DNA of 64,000 nt from Eleusine coracana subsp. coracana (taxonomy: Eukaryota > Streptophyta > Magnoliopsida > Poales > Poaceae). Below the pieces are notes generated by a model. That model was given only the letters and a program-made list of their open reading frames with translations. It did not search any database and was not told where the DNA came from. The stretch's first letter is position 1; every line of letters begins with the position of its first letter. Positions 10,983-21,739 of the stretch are shown here, piece after piece. The stretch spans positions 36,482,240 to 36,546,239 of the forward strand of contig CM064425.1 of NCBI GenBank assembly GCA_032690845.1, read 5' to 3'. Made by a program: the position numbers and the translations under genes.

Positions 10983-13900
10983 ATGTCTCTCACTAAAATT
11001 GAGAATACTTGTGAGAATGTTAAGAGCACTAAAGATGAACTTCAAGAGAAGTATGAGGATTTGGAAAAGACTCATAAGTCTCTTGAAGAACAATATAGGA
11101 TTCTTTCAACTTTCACATCCTCCTCGAATAATTCCTCTCATGCTTCCACTAGCAAAGGATGTGATAGATGCTATAATATTGATGTTGATGCTTGTGCTAC
11201 TAATATCAAATTGATTGATGATTTGAACAAGAAAGTAAAAGCTCTTCAAAGCAAAATACAACATGAGAAAAATGTTGTTGATGATGAGAAGGCAAAGTAT
11301 GCAAGAGGTGCTAGTATACTAGAATGCCACATGTCATGGATGGCATTGGTTATATTGAGGGTGCTAAGCACAATGCTAGGGAGAACAAGAAAGGGAAGGA
11401 ATTCCTCAAGTTCACCAAGGAAGGATCTTATCAAAAGAAGCAAGCCAAGAACAATGAAACTAACCAAACTTCTTTTGTTAATGATTTTCATGCTAATGTG
11501 CCTAACACCTCATGTGCACTGTTTCATGATTTTGATACCTGATTAACATGCATGGTCGTGTCTTTGCTAAATATGTTGGGCCACACAACAAGAGGCCAAA
11601 GACTTGTGTGTGGGTGCCCAAAGTGCTTGTGACTAACGTGAAAGGACCCAAGCAAATTTGGGTACCTAAAAACAAAGCTTAATTTGTTTTGTAGGACTAT
11701 GTCTCCGGAGGATCAAGTTGGGTGATTGACAGTGGATGCACCAATCATATGACCGGAGACAAAAAGATGTTCAACCATTCGAGCCAAGTCACAACCAAAA
11801 TGAGTACATCACATTTTGTGACAATGGAACGGGATAAGTACTAGGTTATGGTAAAGTCCCTCTCACACCTTCGTATTCTCTCTCTAAGGTTATGCTTGTT
11901 GATCATGTTGACTTCAATATTTTTTCCATTTTGCAATTTTGTCAAATGGGCTATGATTGTTTGTTCAACGACTGTGGTGTGACCGTCTATAAGAGGAGTG
12001 ATGGCTCGGTTGCTTTTAAGGGTGTGCTTAAAGGAAAGCTTTATGTTGTGGACTTCTCCACAGATGAAGCTAGACTTGGTACATGCTTATTAGCAAAGTC
12101 CAACATGGGGTGGTTGTGGCATAGAAGGCTAGCCCATGTTGGTATGAGAAATCTTCACAAACTCCAAAAGCGCGGCCACATCATAGGACTAATCGATGTT
12201 TGCTTTGGGAAGGATAAAATTTTTAGTGCATGCCAAGCGGGAAAACAAGTTGGAGCATCACACCCCACCAAGAATGTGATGACCACCACAAGGCCATTGG
12301 AGATGTTGCACATGGACCTCTTCGGCCCCGTCTCCTACATAAGTATTGGTGGTAACAAATATGGTCTTGTAATTGTTGATGACTTTTCTCGCTTCACGTG
12401 AGTATTCTTTCCACATGGTGAGTAAAAGATGTGCTCAAGACATTCATGGAAAGAGCACAAAATGAATATGAAGTCAAGATCAAGAAAATAAGGAGTGACA
12501 ATGGCACTGAATTCAAGAACACTCAAGTTGAAGAGTATCTTGATGAAGAAGGCATCAAGCATTAATTTTCGGCACCCTACTCTCCTCAACAAAATGGGGT
12601 GGTCGAAACAAAGAACCGCACACTCATTGAGATGGCAAGAACAATGCTTGATGAATACAAGACGTCTGACCGCTTTTGGGCCGAAGCCGTCAACACCACA
12701 TGCCATGCCTCCAACCGGTTGTATCTCCATCGACTATTGAAGAAAACACCATGTGAGCTACTAACCGGTAACAAGCCTAATATTTCCTACTTTCGTGTTT
12801 TTGGGAGCAAATGCTTTATGCTAAACAAGAAACCCAAGACTTCTAAGTTTGCTCCAAAAGTTGATGAAGGTTTCTTGCTTGGTTATGGGTCGAATGTTCA
12901 TGCCTATCGTGTGTTCAACAAAACCACCGGTTGTGTTGAAATTTCACGTGACGTGACATTTGATAAATCTAATGGCTCTCAAGGGGAGCAAGTTGTTAAT
13001 GATGGTGTAGATGATGAAGCTCCTAGAAATGCAATAAAAAGGATGACCATTGGTGATGTGAGACCACAAGAAACATCAAGTATTAAAAATCAACCCTCTC
13101 CCTCAAGACAAAACCAACATCATGAGAATGAAGAAATAGATCACGCAAGTGGTCAAAATCAAGATGTTCGGGATCATGAACAAGCATCAGGTAATGATTC
13201 TCAAAGACATGATGAAGAGGTTGATAAAGATGGTGGTCAAGAAAGCTCACATCCACCACACCCAAGAGTGCATCAAAATGTACAATGTGATCATCCCGTC
13301 GAGCAAATTCTTGGAGATATTAACAAGGGGGTAATCACTAGATCTCGAGTTAGTAATTTTTGTGAACATTACTCTTTTGTATCTTCTATGGAGCCATTTA
13401 GGGTAGAACAAGCACTTGAGGATGCGGATTGGGTGATGGCCATGCAAGAAGAATTAAACAACTTCACAAAAAATAAAGTGTGGACATTGGAGGAAAGGCC
13501 AAAGAACAAGAATGCTGTGGGCACCAAATGGGTGTTTCGCAACAAACAAAATGAAGATGGTGTTGTGACAAGAAACAAGGCAAGGCTCGTGGCAAAGGGG
13601 TATTCACAAGTGGAAGGTTTGGATTTTGATGAAACTTATGCCCCCGTAGCAAGGCTTGAATCTATTAGAATATTACTTGCTTTTGCTACTCACCATGATT
13701 TTAAGTTGTACCAAATGGACGTGAAAAGTGCATTTCTAAATGGGCCAATCAAGGAAGAGATGTATGTGGAGCAACCACCGGGCTTTGAAGACCCTAAGTA
13801 TCCTAACCATGTTTATAAACTCCATAAGGCGCTCTATGGGCTTAAGCAAGCCCCAAGAGCATGGTATGAAGGCCTTAGGGATTTTCTTGTTAAAAAGGGT

Positions 13901-14796
13901 TTTGTCATTGGCAAGACCAATGCAACCCTCTTCACTAAGCGTTTTGGTGATGATATCTTCGTATACCAAATATATGTCGATGACATTATATTTGGTTCTA
14001 CTAACCAAACCTTTTGTGATGAATTTAGCAAGATAATGACCAAAAGGTTCGAGATGTCCATGATGGGAGAATTGACATTCTTTGTAGGCTTCCAAGTGAA
14101 GCAACTCAAGGAGGGCACCTTCGTATGTTAAGCAAAGTACACATAAGACTTATTGAAGAAATTTGACATGGACAAGGCAAAGCCCATCAAAACTCCCATG
14201 CCAAAAAATGGCCACCTCGACCTCAACAAAAAGGATAAACCCGTTGATCAAAAGGTATATCGCTCCATAATAGGCTCTTTGCTTTATCTTTGTGCATCTA
14301 GGCCTGACATCATGCTTAGTGTGTGTATGTGTGCACATTTTCAAGCCGCTCCTATGGAGTGTCACATGGTGGCCGTTAAGAGAATATTGAGATTTTTGGG
14401 TAGGTCTCTAGTGTCATGGTCATCCAAGAAACAAAATTCCGTTGCACTTTTCACGGCCGAATTGGAGTATGTTACAGCCGGTAGTTGTTGTGCACAACTA
14501 CTTTGGATGAGACAAACTCTAAGGGACTACGGTTACAAATTGAGCTGTGTTCCTCTCCTATGTGAGAATGAGAGTGCCATAAAGCTTGCTTATTACCCTG
14601 TTGAGCATTCGCGCACAAAGCATATAGACATTCGCCACCACTTCTTGAGAGATCATTCTATAAAGGGGATATAGAGGTTAATCATGTGCGAATCGAAGAT
14701 CAACTAGCCGATATATTCACCAAGCCCCAAGATGAGAAGAGATTTTGCTATCTTAGGAGTGAACTAAATATTCTCGACTCTAGCAATGTGATGTAG
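10983..14796 (+). pseudogene. pol: copia Pol polyprotein with stops, frameshifts and an RNase H deletion
   Basis: Recognisable in order: a coiled-coil linker (10983-11300), a frameshift near 11320, the protease motif VIDSGCTNHMTGD near 11720-11760, the integrase zinc-binding region (HRRLAHVGMRN at 12120), catalytic core residues in MLHMDLFGP, RSDNGTEF and the region around 12600, then reverse transcriptase from about 13400 with KARLVAKGY, MDVKSAFLNG, GLKQAPRAWY and the YVDD catalytic box near 13980. RNase H lies at 14153-14674. Stops include TGA at 12399-12401 and TAA at 14129-14131. RNase H jumps from RILRFLG to RSLVSWSS, skipping the segment that normally carries the first catalytic aspartate. 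The end of pol (DQLADIFTKP motif) stops at 14796. Confidence 0.85.
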
Positions 14797-15914
14797 AGGA
14801 TGTGCACATCTGAATGGTGATTGTTTTATTATTGTAAAAATCATTGTTTTATGTCAAAATTCTATTATTTTTGCTATTGGTGCTAAGTTTTGATCTCTAG
14901 ATCAAATCTTGTGAAAATATGGTCATTGTTATGAGATATTGATTGTTGGCTGACCATAGGATGTCAAGATCTTCCCTTATCCATCAAAAGATTATTTTGA
15001 AAACTCCCCCCTTCTTTCCTCTGTCCTGTCTGATCTTCAGAGGATCGGCACTGCCAGTGCCTTCATCAGCACTGCCGACCAAGTGTCCAACAGAGAGAGC
15101 CCTCTGCCTGGGATTTTTGTCCATCGGGCAGCCCTCATCGACACTGCCAATGCTCACCATCGACACTGCCAATGGGGGACTGGATCTGTGTATTGACCCG
15201 CACCGGCACTGCCGATTCTCAACGTCGGCACTGCCGATGCAGGGTCTAGGAGTTTCAAATTGACTCGGTCCCCTCACAGGACCGAGCCCTCTTCTTAGTT
15301 TCTAGACCCAACTCGCTTCTCTCTCCTCTCTAACCCTAACCCAAGTCAATCCACTCAAAAACTTGCTAATCTTTGTGGAATCAAGCGGGGAGTGGATCAA
15401 ATCATCTCCTAGGCCTTCCCTCCTCCATCTCCTCCCTGATTTGAAGGACCTTGTTGAAGGTACTTCTGAAAATCTCCATCTTTTGAATCTTGCAATGCCT
15501 CATGTTTTTGCGTAATTTCACTTAATAGAGATGTTTATCTAGGAGTAATTTAGTCACCCATGTAATTTGGTAAAGTTTTAGTGGCTAAATCTTAATTTTT
15601 AGTGGATTTAGGTTTTGATTCTCCCTCGGTCGGCACTGCCGATGGCCCCCACCGGCACTGCCGATCGAGAGATCTAGAAACCCTAAGTGACCATTGCAGC
15701 AGTCGGTTTGAACTGATCAGCACTGCCGATGTCAGTCATTGGCACTACCGGTTGGGCCAACCAGAGAGCAGTTTCACTCGGGCTGCATTCTGTTTGACCC
15801 ACCGGCACTGCCGATGGCTCCCACCGACACTATCGATCAGAGCAAACCAGAGAGCAGTTCAGTACTGTTTTTTTTTTTGCAATCTTTTCACACCACTTCT
15901 TCTCTCCTTGACAA
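14797..15914 (+). other. non-coding spacer between pol and env-like ORF with palindromic motifs
   Basis: No coding sequence is supported. The spacer holds two clusters of the CGGCACTGCCG motif, at about 15040-15240 and 15625-15850, in the opposite orientation to most LTR copies. It may contain the splice acceptor or leader for a subgenomic env-like transcript; that is inference. Confidence 0.6.
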
Positions 15915-17555
15915 ATGGCAGGTGGCAAGCGATAGAAGCATCCGGGCACTCCCAGTGACTCGGATGAGGACTTTGATCCCGATGTCTCCCCCATTTCTCG
16001 TCGTGGTGGGGGAGGCAAGCGAGGCCGAGGCGGTGACTTCAGCCAAACCACCTCCCGTGGTGTTGGCCTTGGGCGTGGCAATGGCAAAGGAAAGGCCCTT
16101 CCACCACGGCAGCCTTCTCATAGTGAGGAGGAGGAAGAGTCAGAGGAGGCAGAAGAGGAAGAGCAGAGTGAGCAGCAGGAGGAGGAGAGTGATGGAGAGG
16201 GTGAGGAGTCTGAGGATGAGGTCTTTCAGCCTCAGCCTGGACCTCTTCGCTCCTCTATCACTTATTAGATGTTGGCACCTCAGGTTTCTGAGGGCTTCAG
16301 GATCCCTGTACCTCTGTCCAGGGATGAGATGAAGGAGTACAAACATACCAACCCCTGGACCCAGCCCAAGCATCTAGGGATTTCAGATATCAGATTTTGG
16401 GACTTGACTCAGGTGTCCTGGTACCGGAACATTCTCAAGAAGACTACTCGTAGAGTTGTTCCCATGAAGTGCATTGACTGGCAGCGGATGGAAGCAGCCA
16501 ATGATCCCACTTATGAGCTGATCTAGGCAGAGTGTGACAGGAGAAACTTGACTGCTATCATGGGCATGCACCAGCACTAGAATGATGAGATCATTGCCCA
16601 GTTCTACTCTACTTTGTGGGTTGTGCAGGATGAGGAAAATCAGCTGGATTCCAAGATGCACTGGACCCTGGAGGGGAACAGGTTCAGTATCACCTATTTC
16701 AACTTCGCTCACATTCTTGGATTTGATGACTCAGATAATGAGAAGGTGAAGGTCACAGTGTTTGATCCTCAGGAGGACAGTGAGTGGGGTTTCATGTATG
16801 ATGCTAGGTATGCTGACCCCAAGCATGGTGTTGAGTTTGGTTCATATCATGGCATGAAGCCATATTTTCAGGTTCTCAACAACATGCTCAGGGTGACCTT
16901 GACTCCTAACGTGGGGGATCACACTCACATTCTCAGTCCCACCAAGACCTTGATGTTTGCTATGAAAGAGGGAGCGGAGCCTTTCAGTGTGTTTGAGGTC
17001 ATGTGGACAGAGATTCTCCACAACTCCTATACCAGTAAGGCCTCTTTGATCTATGCTCCTTACATCATGAAGATGATTCTGCGTGTTGTACGCTGTCAGT
17101 TCATTTGTGATCACAAGCATTCCTCAGTCACGCCGAAGAAGTTTCCTCTTATTGCGTATCCTCCCCACGGTGGCACCCCTCCAGCTGCAGATGTCCCTCA
17201 GGGTTCAGCAGCAGCAGCAGGAGCAGTGGGAGAGGCAGCCGGCACTAGTGCTTCCCCTCCCCCTCGCCGTCGGTCTTCGAAGGTCTCCCAAGCCATCAGA
17301 TCTATGTTTTGCATATGCCGGGACACTGCAATGGCAGTTAAAGAGCAGCAGCAGGCTCTTTCTCAGATGCAGACCGGTATGAGGACCATCGTCGCCACCA
17401 CCAATGTTGAGCTACCACCTCCAGTTCAGTTCACTCCTCTGCCGGACATGAGTACTTATGATGATCCCCGGGGTATCTACACTCAGGCTACACAGGTTGT
17501 CCAGGAGGCTCAGGATGATGATGAGGATGATGACAATGCTTCCATGGATGAGTGA
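15915..17555 (+). pseudogene. Sirevirus env-like third ORF, interrupted by four TAG codons
   Basis: One reading frame of 546 codons runs from ATG at 15915 to TGA at 17553-17555, broken by TAG at 15933, 16266, 16524 and 16578. The N-terminus is arginine/glycine-rich and then strongly acidic (glutamate runs). The central part from about codon 118 is a conserved globular region (WYRNIL, ILGFDDSD, VFEVMW motifs) like the plant-transposon domain found after pol in Sireviruses. The C-terminus is proline/alanine-rich, then has a helix with KEQQQALSQMQ, and ends acidic. I see no convincing signal peptide or transmembrane helix, so env-like describes position only. Function is unknown. Confidence 0.75.
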
Positions 17556-18048
17556 GGCTTGAGGTGGTTCTTTTCCTCTTTTTGGTATTGTGATGCCAAA
17601 GAGGGAGAAGAAGATTGGATTGGTTCAGTTAGTTTTCTTGTTAGTTTTCATTTTGTGAGTTGTGAGAGTGATGGACAATTTGTACTTGCTTGCTTGTGGT
17701 TTGTAAAACTCTTTAATTTCTGCGTGCTTGTAAAACTCTCTATTTATGCTTTATAAGTTGTTGTGCTATTCATGACCCGTGTGATGATGTATTGTTGGTT
17801 TTCACTTTCTAGATGCATATGTGTGAAAATACTTGTCATGTGCATTGTCTTATGTCTTATGCTTAATTTTTGCAAATTGTCTCACGTGCACGGTGTTAGG
17901 GGGAGCTCTCACACTTTTCTTTATATATGTGCATTGTTACTCATTCATTATTATTTCTCATATGCACACACTTAGGGGGAGCCCCATGTCTCTTTTATAA
18001 ATTTATTGCACATTTCTATGAAATCTAGTTGTATTGTCATCAATCACC
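17556..18048 (+). other. 3' untranslated region of family C
   Basis: The segment is AT-rich with no credible gene. It contains repeated GGGGGAG words near 17900 and 17970 (TTAGGGGGAGC), which resemble extra polypurine tracts upstream of the real one. Multiple such tracts are known in Sireviruses. Confidence 0.55.
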
Positions 18049-18062
18049 AAAAAGGGGGAGAT
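18049..18062 (+). other. polypurine tract
   Basis: AAAAAGGGGGAGAT directly precedes the 3' LTR and would prime plus-strand DNA synthesis. Confidence 0.9.
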
Positions 18063-19491
18063 TGAAAGTGCATCTAGGCCCCTAATTTTATTTTGGTGAT
18101 TGGCGTCAATACAATTAAGAATGGACTAATGCTTTGATTGAGTATGTGTGTAGATGACTATCTCAATTGATGAATGAAATGCATTGATACAAAAAAGGAG
18201 AAAAGAAGATGGTCATCTGCCTCAAGTTGAAAGTCCAAAATTCACTCAAGAATGAAGGATTCATGTTGTCTTTATTTCTAATCTTGAGTATAGGTAAACT
18301 GTACTATTAAGAGGGGTATAATTTACAAATTTGGTAAACTCAAATGCTCAAATTTCCCATAAATTCCATTTCTGTCGCCCTCTGTTTTTGCCTTCATCGG
18401 CAGTGCCGATGGTCCTCACTGGCAGTGCCGATCCTCTCTCCCAGAGGCGCTGTGATGCCCAGACACTTCTCTATCTTCTGTCTTGTCAGCATCGGCAGTG
18501 CTGATGGCTTCATCGGCAGTGCCGGTTGCTTCGTCCAGAGAAGGTTGTTATCTATGGTTCTCTGGCTGTAGCTTATTGGCACTGCCGATCACCCTGATCG
18601 GCAGTGCCGGTCGGTTCTACCAGAGAACCACTCTTTCTGTCTGGCTCAACCTGTAGCTCATCAGCAATGCCAACGGCTCTTTTTGAGCCCCTTGTATAAA
18701 AGGTTCTCACCCCACTTCGTGCCCTCTCTCTAGAACCCGAAAATCATTTGGCACTTTTGAGCTTCACTCTCCTCACTGTCCCTCTCCAAGTCCAAGCTTC
18801 ATTCCTTGAGCTAGGGTTTGAGTGAGCCAGTGATTCCTAGTGAAAAGAGCACCCCTCCACTCTTGAGCATTCGATTTAATCATCTTTGTAACTTGTGCTT
18901 GTTACTGTTGGAGCTTTGCTCCTAGACGGTTAGCGGTGCCCGTAGAGCTCCCAACTTGTATGGTGACGCCTCGGGAAGTTTGTATCACCCATCCCGCAAG
19001 GGATTTGCTGGTGGAGAACTCGAGCTCGATCTTTGTGGTCGCTTGAGTAAGAATAGGGTTGAAAGAGACCCGGTCCTTTGTGGACTTCTCAACGGAGACG
19101 TAGGGTTCTTTGTGAGCTCGAACTTCGGTAACAAATCTTGTGTCTTCGTGTGCTCTTTTATTTACTTGTTGTTTCATTACTCATTATCTAGGGTTAGTTC
19201 TTGTATTTGCTTAAATTGCTAGATCTACTTGAGTAGCCCATGTTTTGTTATTTCCTATTGTCACAGCGTTCCTTTTATTCTATTGTTGTAGTCAATTATT
19301 ACATAGTAACCGCAAAACCACTTAAACCTAGATTTCACATGACTGTCTGTTCATCCATCAGCACTGCCGATCGCCCATCGACAGTGGCCATCGGCACTGC
19401 CGGTTAGTCTATTAAATTTGTTTAAGCCCAATTTTGCAGGATTTTTAGATTTGCCTATTCACCCCCCCCCCCCCCCTCTAGGCAACTTTCA
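18063..19491 (+). repeat. 3' LTR of family C
   Basis: It matches the 5' LTR closely from TGAAAGTGC to ACTTTCA but is 1429 bp. About 265 bp are missing at the motif cluster, with the joint GCAATGCC/AACGGCTC at about 18667 and GCC microhomology, and about 25 bp near 19390. The TATA box is at 18695-18701. The 13-bp hairpin of the 5' LTR is kept at 18578-18608. Confidence 0.92.
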
Positions 19492-19688
19492 GTGATCCAC
19501 TAGTATGCTTAGATTGTTGTTCCTTTCATAGGACTTCTATCTTGTTAGTATGATCGCCACTAGGATTGCTATAGGTTGTTGATTGAGTGTTTAGTTTTAG
19601 GATTTGGCGAATTTGGTACATATAGGGAGTTTCCAATTCATGCTCTCACCCACCCACCCACCCCCCCTGCGGTCACTCAGCCCTTTCA
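19492..19688 (+). repeat. second LTR of copia family B (right piece)
   Basis: The sequence resumes the family B LTR after the family C insertion. TTAGATTGTTGTTCCTTTC here parallels 7550-7580, and the segment ends with a CACCC-rich stretch and CCCTTTCA. The element's primer site is not recognisable after 19688, so the boundary is approximate. Confidence 0.5.
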
Positions 19689-19879
19689 TTAGTACCTATG
19701 GAACTTTGTAAGAACAACTAACCTTTCCTATTGATTTCATGTTTAAGACTGAAGGATTCTTTATGTCTTTATCCATGACCAGGATGGTGATGTCCCATTG
19801 ATTTCTAGTGCGTAAGTAGATCAATCAAGTGTTTTGAGCAGTGACATTGGTTGATGGGTTGAACCATATGTCGACAAGA

Positions 19880-19910
19880 TTTGTTGTTCTTACAAAGTAA
19901 GAACAACAAA
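19880..19910. repeat. perfect 14-bp hairpin
   Basis: TTTGTTGTTCTTAC and its exact reverse complement are separated by AAA. Part of the right arm (GTAAGAACAAC) also occurs at about 19707. It could be a foldback remnant or a transcription terminator-like structure; there is no gene near it. Confidence 0.7.
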
Positions 19911-20337
19911 ATTTTTGAAACCCACAAGAGATCATCTTTGTCAACATGGAGTTAACCAAAGATTTGATTAAAAACCATCATGGTAACTTGTCAGAGGGAT
20001 GAACAATTTTTGAAACTCAAGTTGAGACTTGAATTACACAGTGTGTACCTCATATGATATAGCTAACATTTAGGAGAGAACCATTAAATGGTGTCAATCT
20101 CATAGTAGTAGGATGCAAAATCTGACATTTGTTAGTAAATGTCTAATTCCTTCTACATTATGTTAAACTATGCAGGATACTCGAGAAAAACACTTTGGAG
20201 GTAATCAGAATGTCAAAATGACAAAAGGTTAACCTCACGGTAATAAGATGACCTGTCACCTTGTTTCTCAAATATAAATGGAGGTTGTCACTTGAATTGT
20301 GCATATGTTTTAATTCTTCTTGAATTAAATTTGATAA

Positions 20338-20520
20338 TTTGCAAGAATAAGAATCTCAACTGCAAATTAATGATATATATTGCAAGAAAACTTAATCTCA
20401 ATTGCAATAAATGATTTTGCATGAGAAATTAATCTCAATTTCTGTAAGAAAACTTAATCTTAATTGCAAATAAGTGACCTTGCAAGAAAATTTAATCTCA
20501 ATTGCATTAATGTCACATAA
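20338..20520. repeat. degenerate tandem repeat, AATCTCAATTGCAA units
   Basis: Five or more units of roughly 30-45 bp share TTGCAAGAAAACTTAATCTC followed by AATTGCA. Looser copies continue to about 20960. Confidence 0.6.
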
Positions 20521-21172
20521 TACAACTCTTTGTGGTGGTAGTGACTATGCAAATTCCAAATCATGTATGCATACCTCAACATATATAGATACTCCAGAAA
20601 TATTTGTTTCTTAGAAGAAAATGGAGATATTCACACTAAAAAGCTCAACTATAAATAAAAGCCAATGCTATAATGAATATTTGTGTTTGTCATGTAATTC
20701 TGCTTGAATTAAGCACATGATGCTTAATGAAGGTGAATCAAACGGTGAGTATGCAAGCGATAAATCTCAATGGCAAAATAAAAAATGTTGTAAATATTGG
20801 AGAGTATAAACTTTTATTCTCCTTGAATTAAGCACATTGTGAGCTTAGCTGCTATGAACTAAGTGTTGGATTTGCAAGAAATTTGCATCTCAATTGTAAA
20901 ACAATGTAAACAATATTGATATTTGGATTGCAAGAAATTGACACCTCGATTGCAAGCAATATCAGTAGTATGTCATAGAACAAAACACATCATTGGACAT
21001 AATTTATTTACACGTTACCATAGGGAGTAAAAATATAATTTATAACAGTTAAGTTTACTGAACTCAACTCTTATGTCATAGGGAATGCAACAACGTGCAC
21101 ACACATTGGATATAAGAATTTTCACTTTTCGTAATGCTTGAGAGCAATCAATATGATAAAATTACATAAATA

Positions 21173-21273
21173 CTCCCTCCGGTCATAAATTACTGTCGTT
21201 TCAGACAAGGGAATTGACTTACAAAACAACTACAATTGAATGTCCTAACAACAATATTAAAAAATAGAGGGAG
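21173..21273. mobile_element. Stowaway-like MITE
   Basis: The element begins CTCCCTCCGGTC and ends GAGGGAG and is flanked by TA dinucleotides at 21171-21172 and 21274-21275. That is the terminal sequence and target site of Tc1/mariner-derived Stowaway MITEs in grasses. It is about 100 bp and has no coding capacity. Confidence 0.7.
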
Positions 21274-21739
21274 TAAATTTTATAGTGCAATTATCGTTAG
21301 AACCGAAGGTTAAAAATAAGAAAAAAGAGTTTACAAAAAGGAAACTTCGCCAATTACGGAATCAGAAAGAACTGTTTTGTAAAAGCACAATAGGCCTTTG
21401 TTAGCCGGCCTTACAGGCCAGCCTACATGGGCATGAGTTGATCCAAGACCATGGAGAAATTGGGAACTAAGTCTCATACACCATGGCACATAACCACATT
21501 AGGCGGTTAGGTTTTCGTAGTTGTCGCCGTCGGGCCGTTGCGTGGTCACGAGAACGCTAGCAAGCGGAAATAAGCCATAGATCGGGCCGCTGTGAGGGTG
21601 TGTCGCTTAGCGAGCCCAGCCATACCGCTAGACCACCATGAGTGGGCATGGAGGAAAATGTCGCCAAGTGAGACACACCGCGTAGCGTTCCACGCTGTGA
21701 CGATAACGAGTGCCCAAGGATTACCAACGGGAAATCCAT

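Larger units (their letters stand above)
7625..19491 (+). mobile_element. complete Sirevirus Ty1/copia element, family C, with env-like ORF
   Basis: This 11.9 kb plus-strand element has both LTRs (7625-9343 and 18063-19491), a Met-tRNA primer site, gag, pol in the copia order (protease, integrase, reverse transcriptase, RNase H), a third env-like ORF downstream of pol, and a polypurine tract. A third ORF after pol is characteristic of part of the Sirevirus genus. It is inserted in the second LTR of family B, which continues on both sides. Flanking pentamers are CTGAC and GTGAT, so the TSD is imperfect. The pol and env-like frames are broken. Confidence 0.92.
19689..21170. other. AT-rich intergenic DNA with degenerate tandem repeats
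   Basis: I see no gene. Between about 20290 and 20960 the words TGCAAGAAA and AATCTCAATTGCAA recur many times at irregular 30-60 bp spacing, a degenerate tandem array. A hairpin lies at 19880-19910. Confidence 0.6.
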
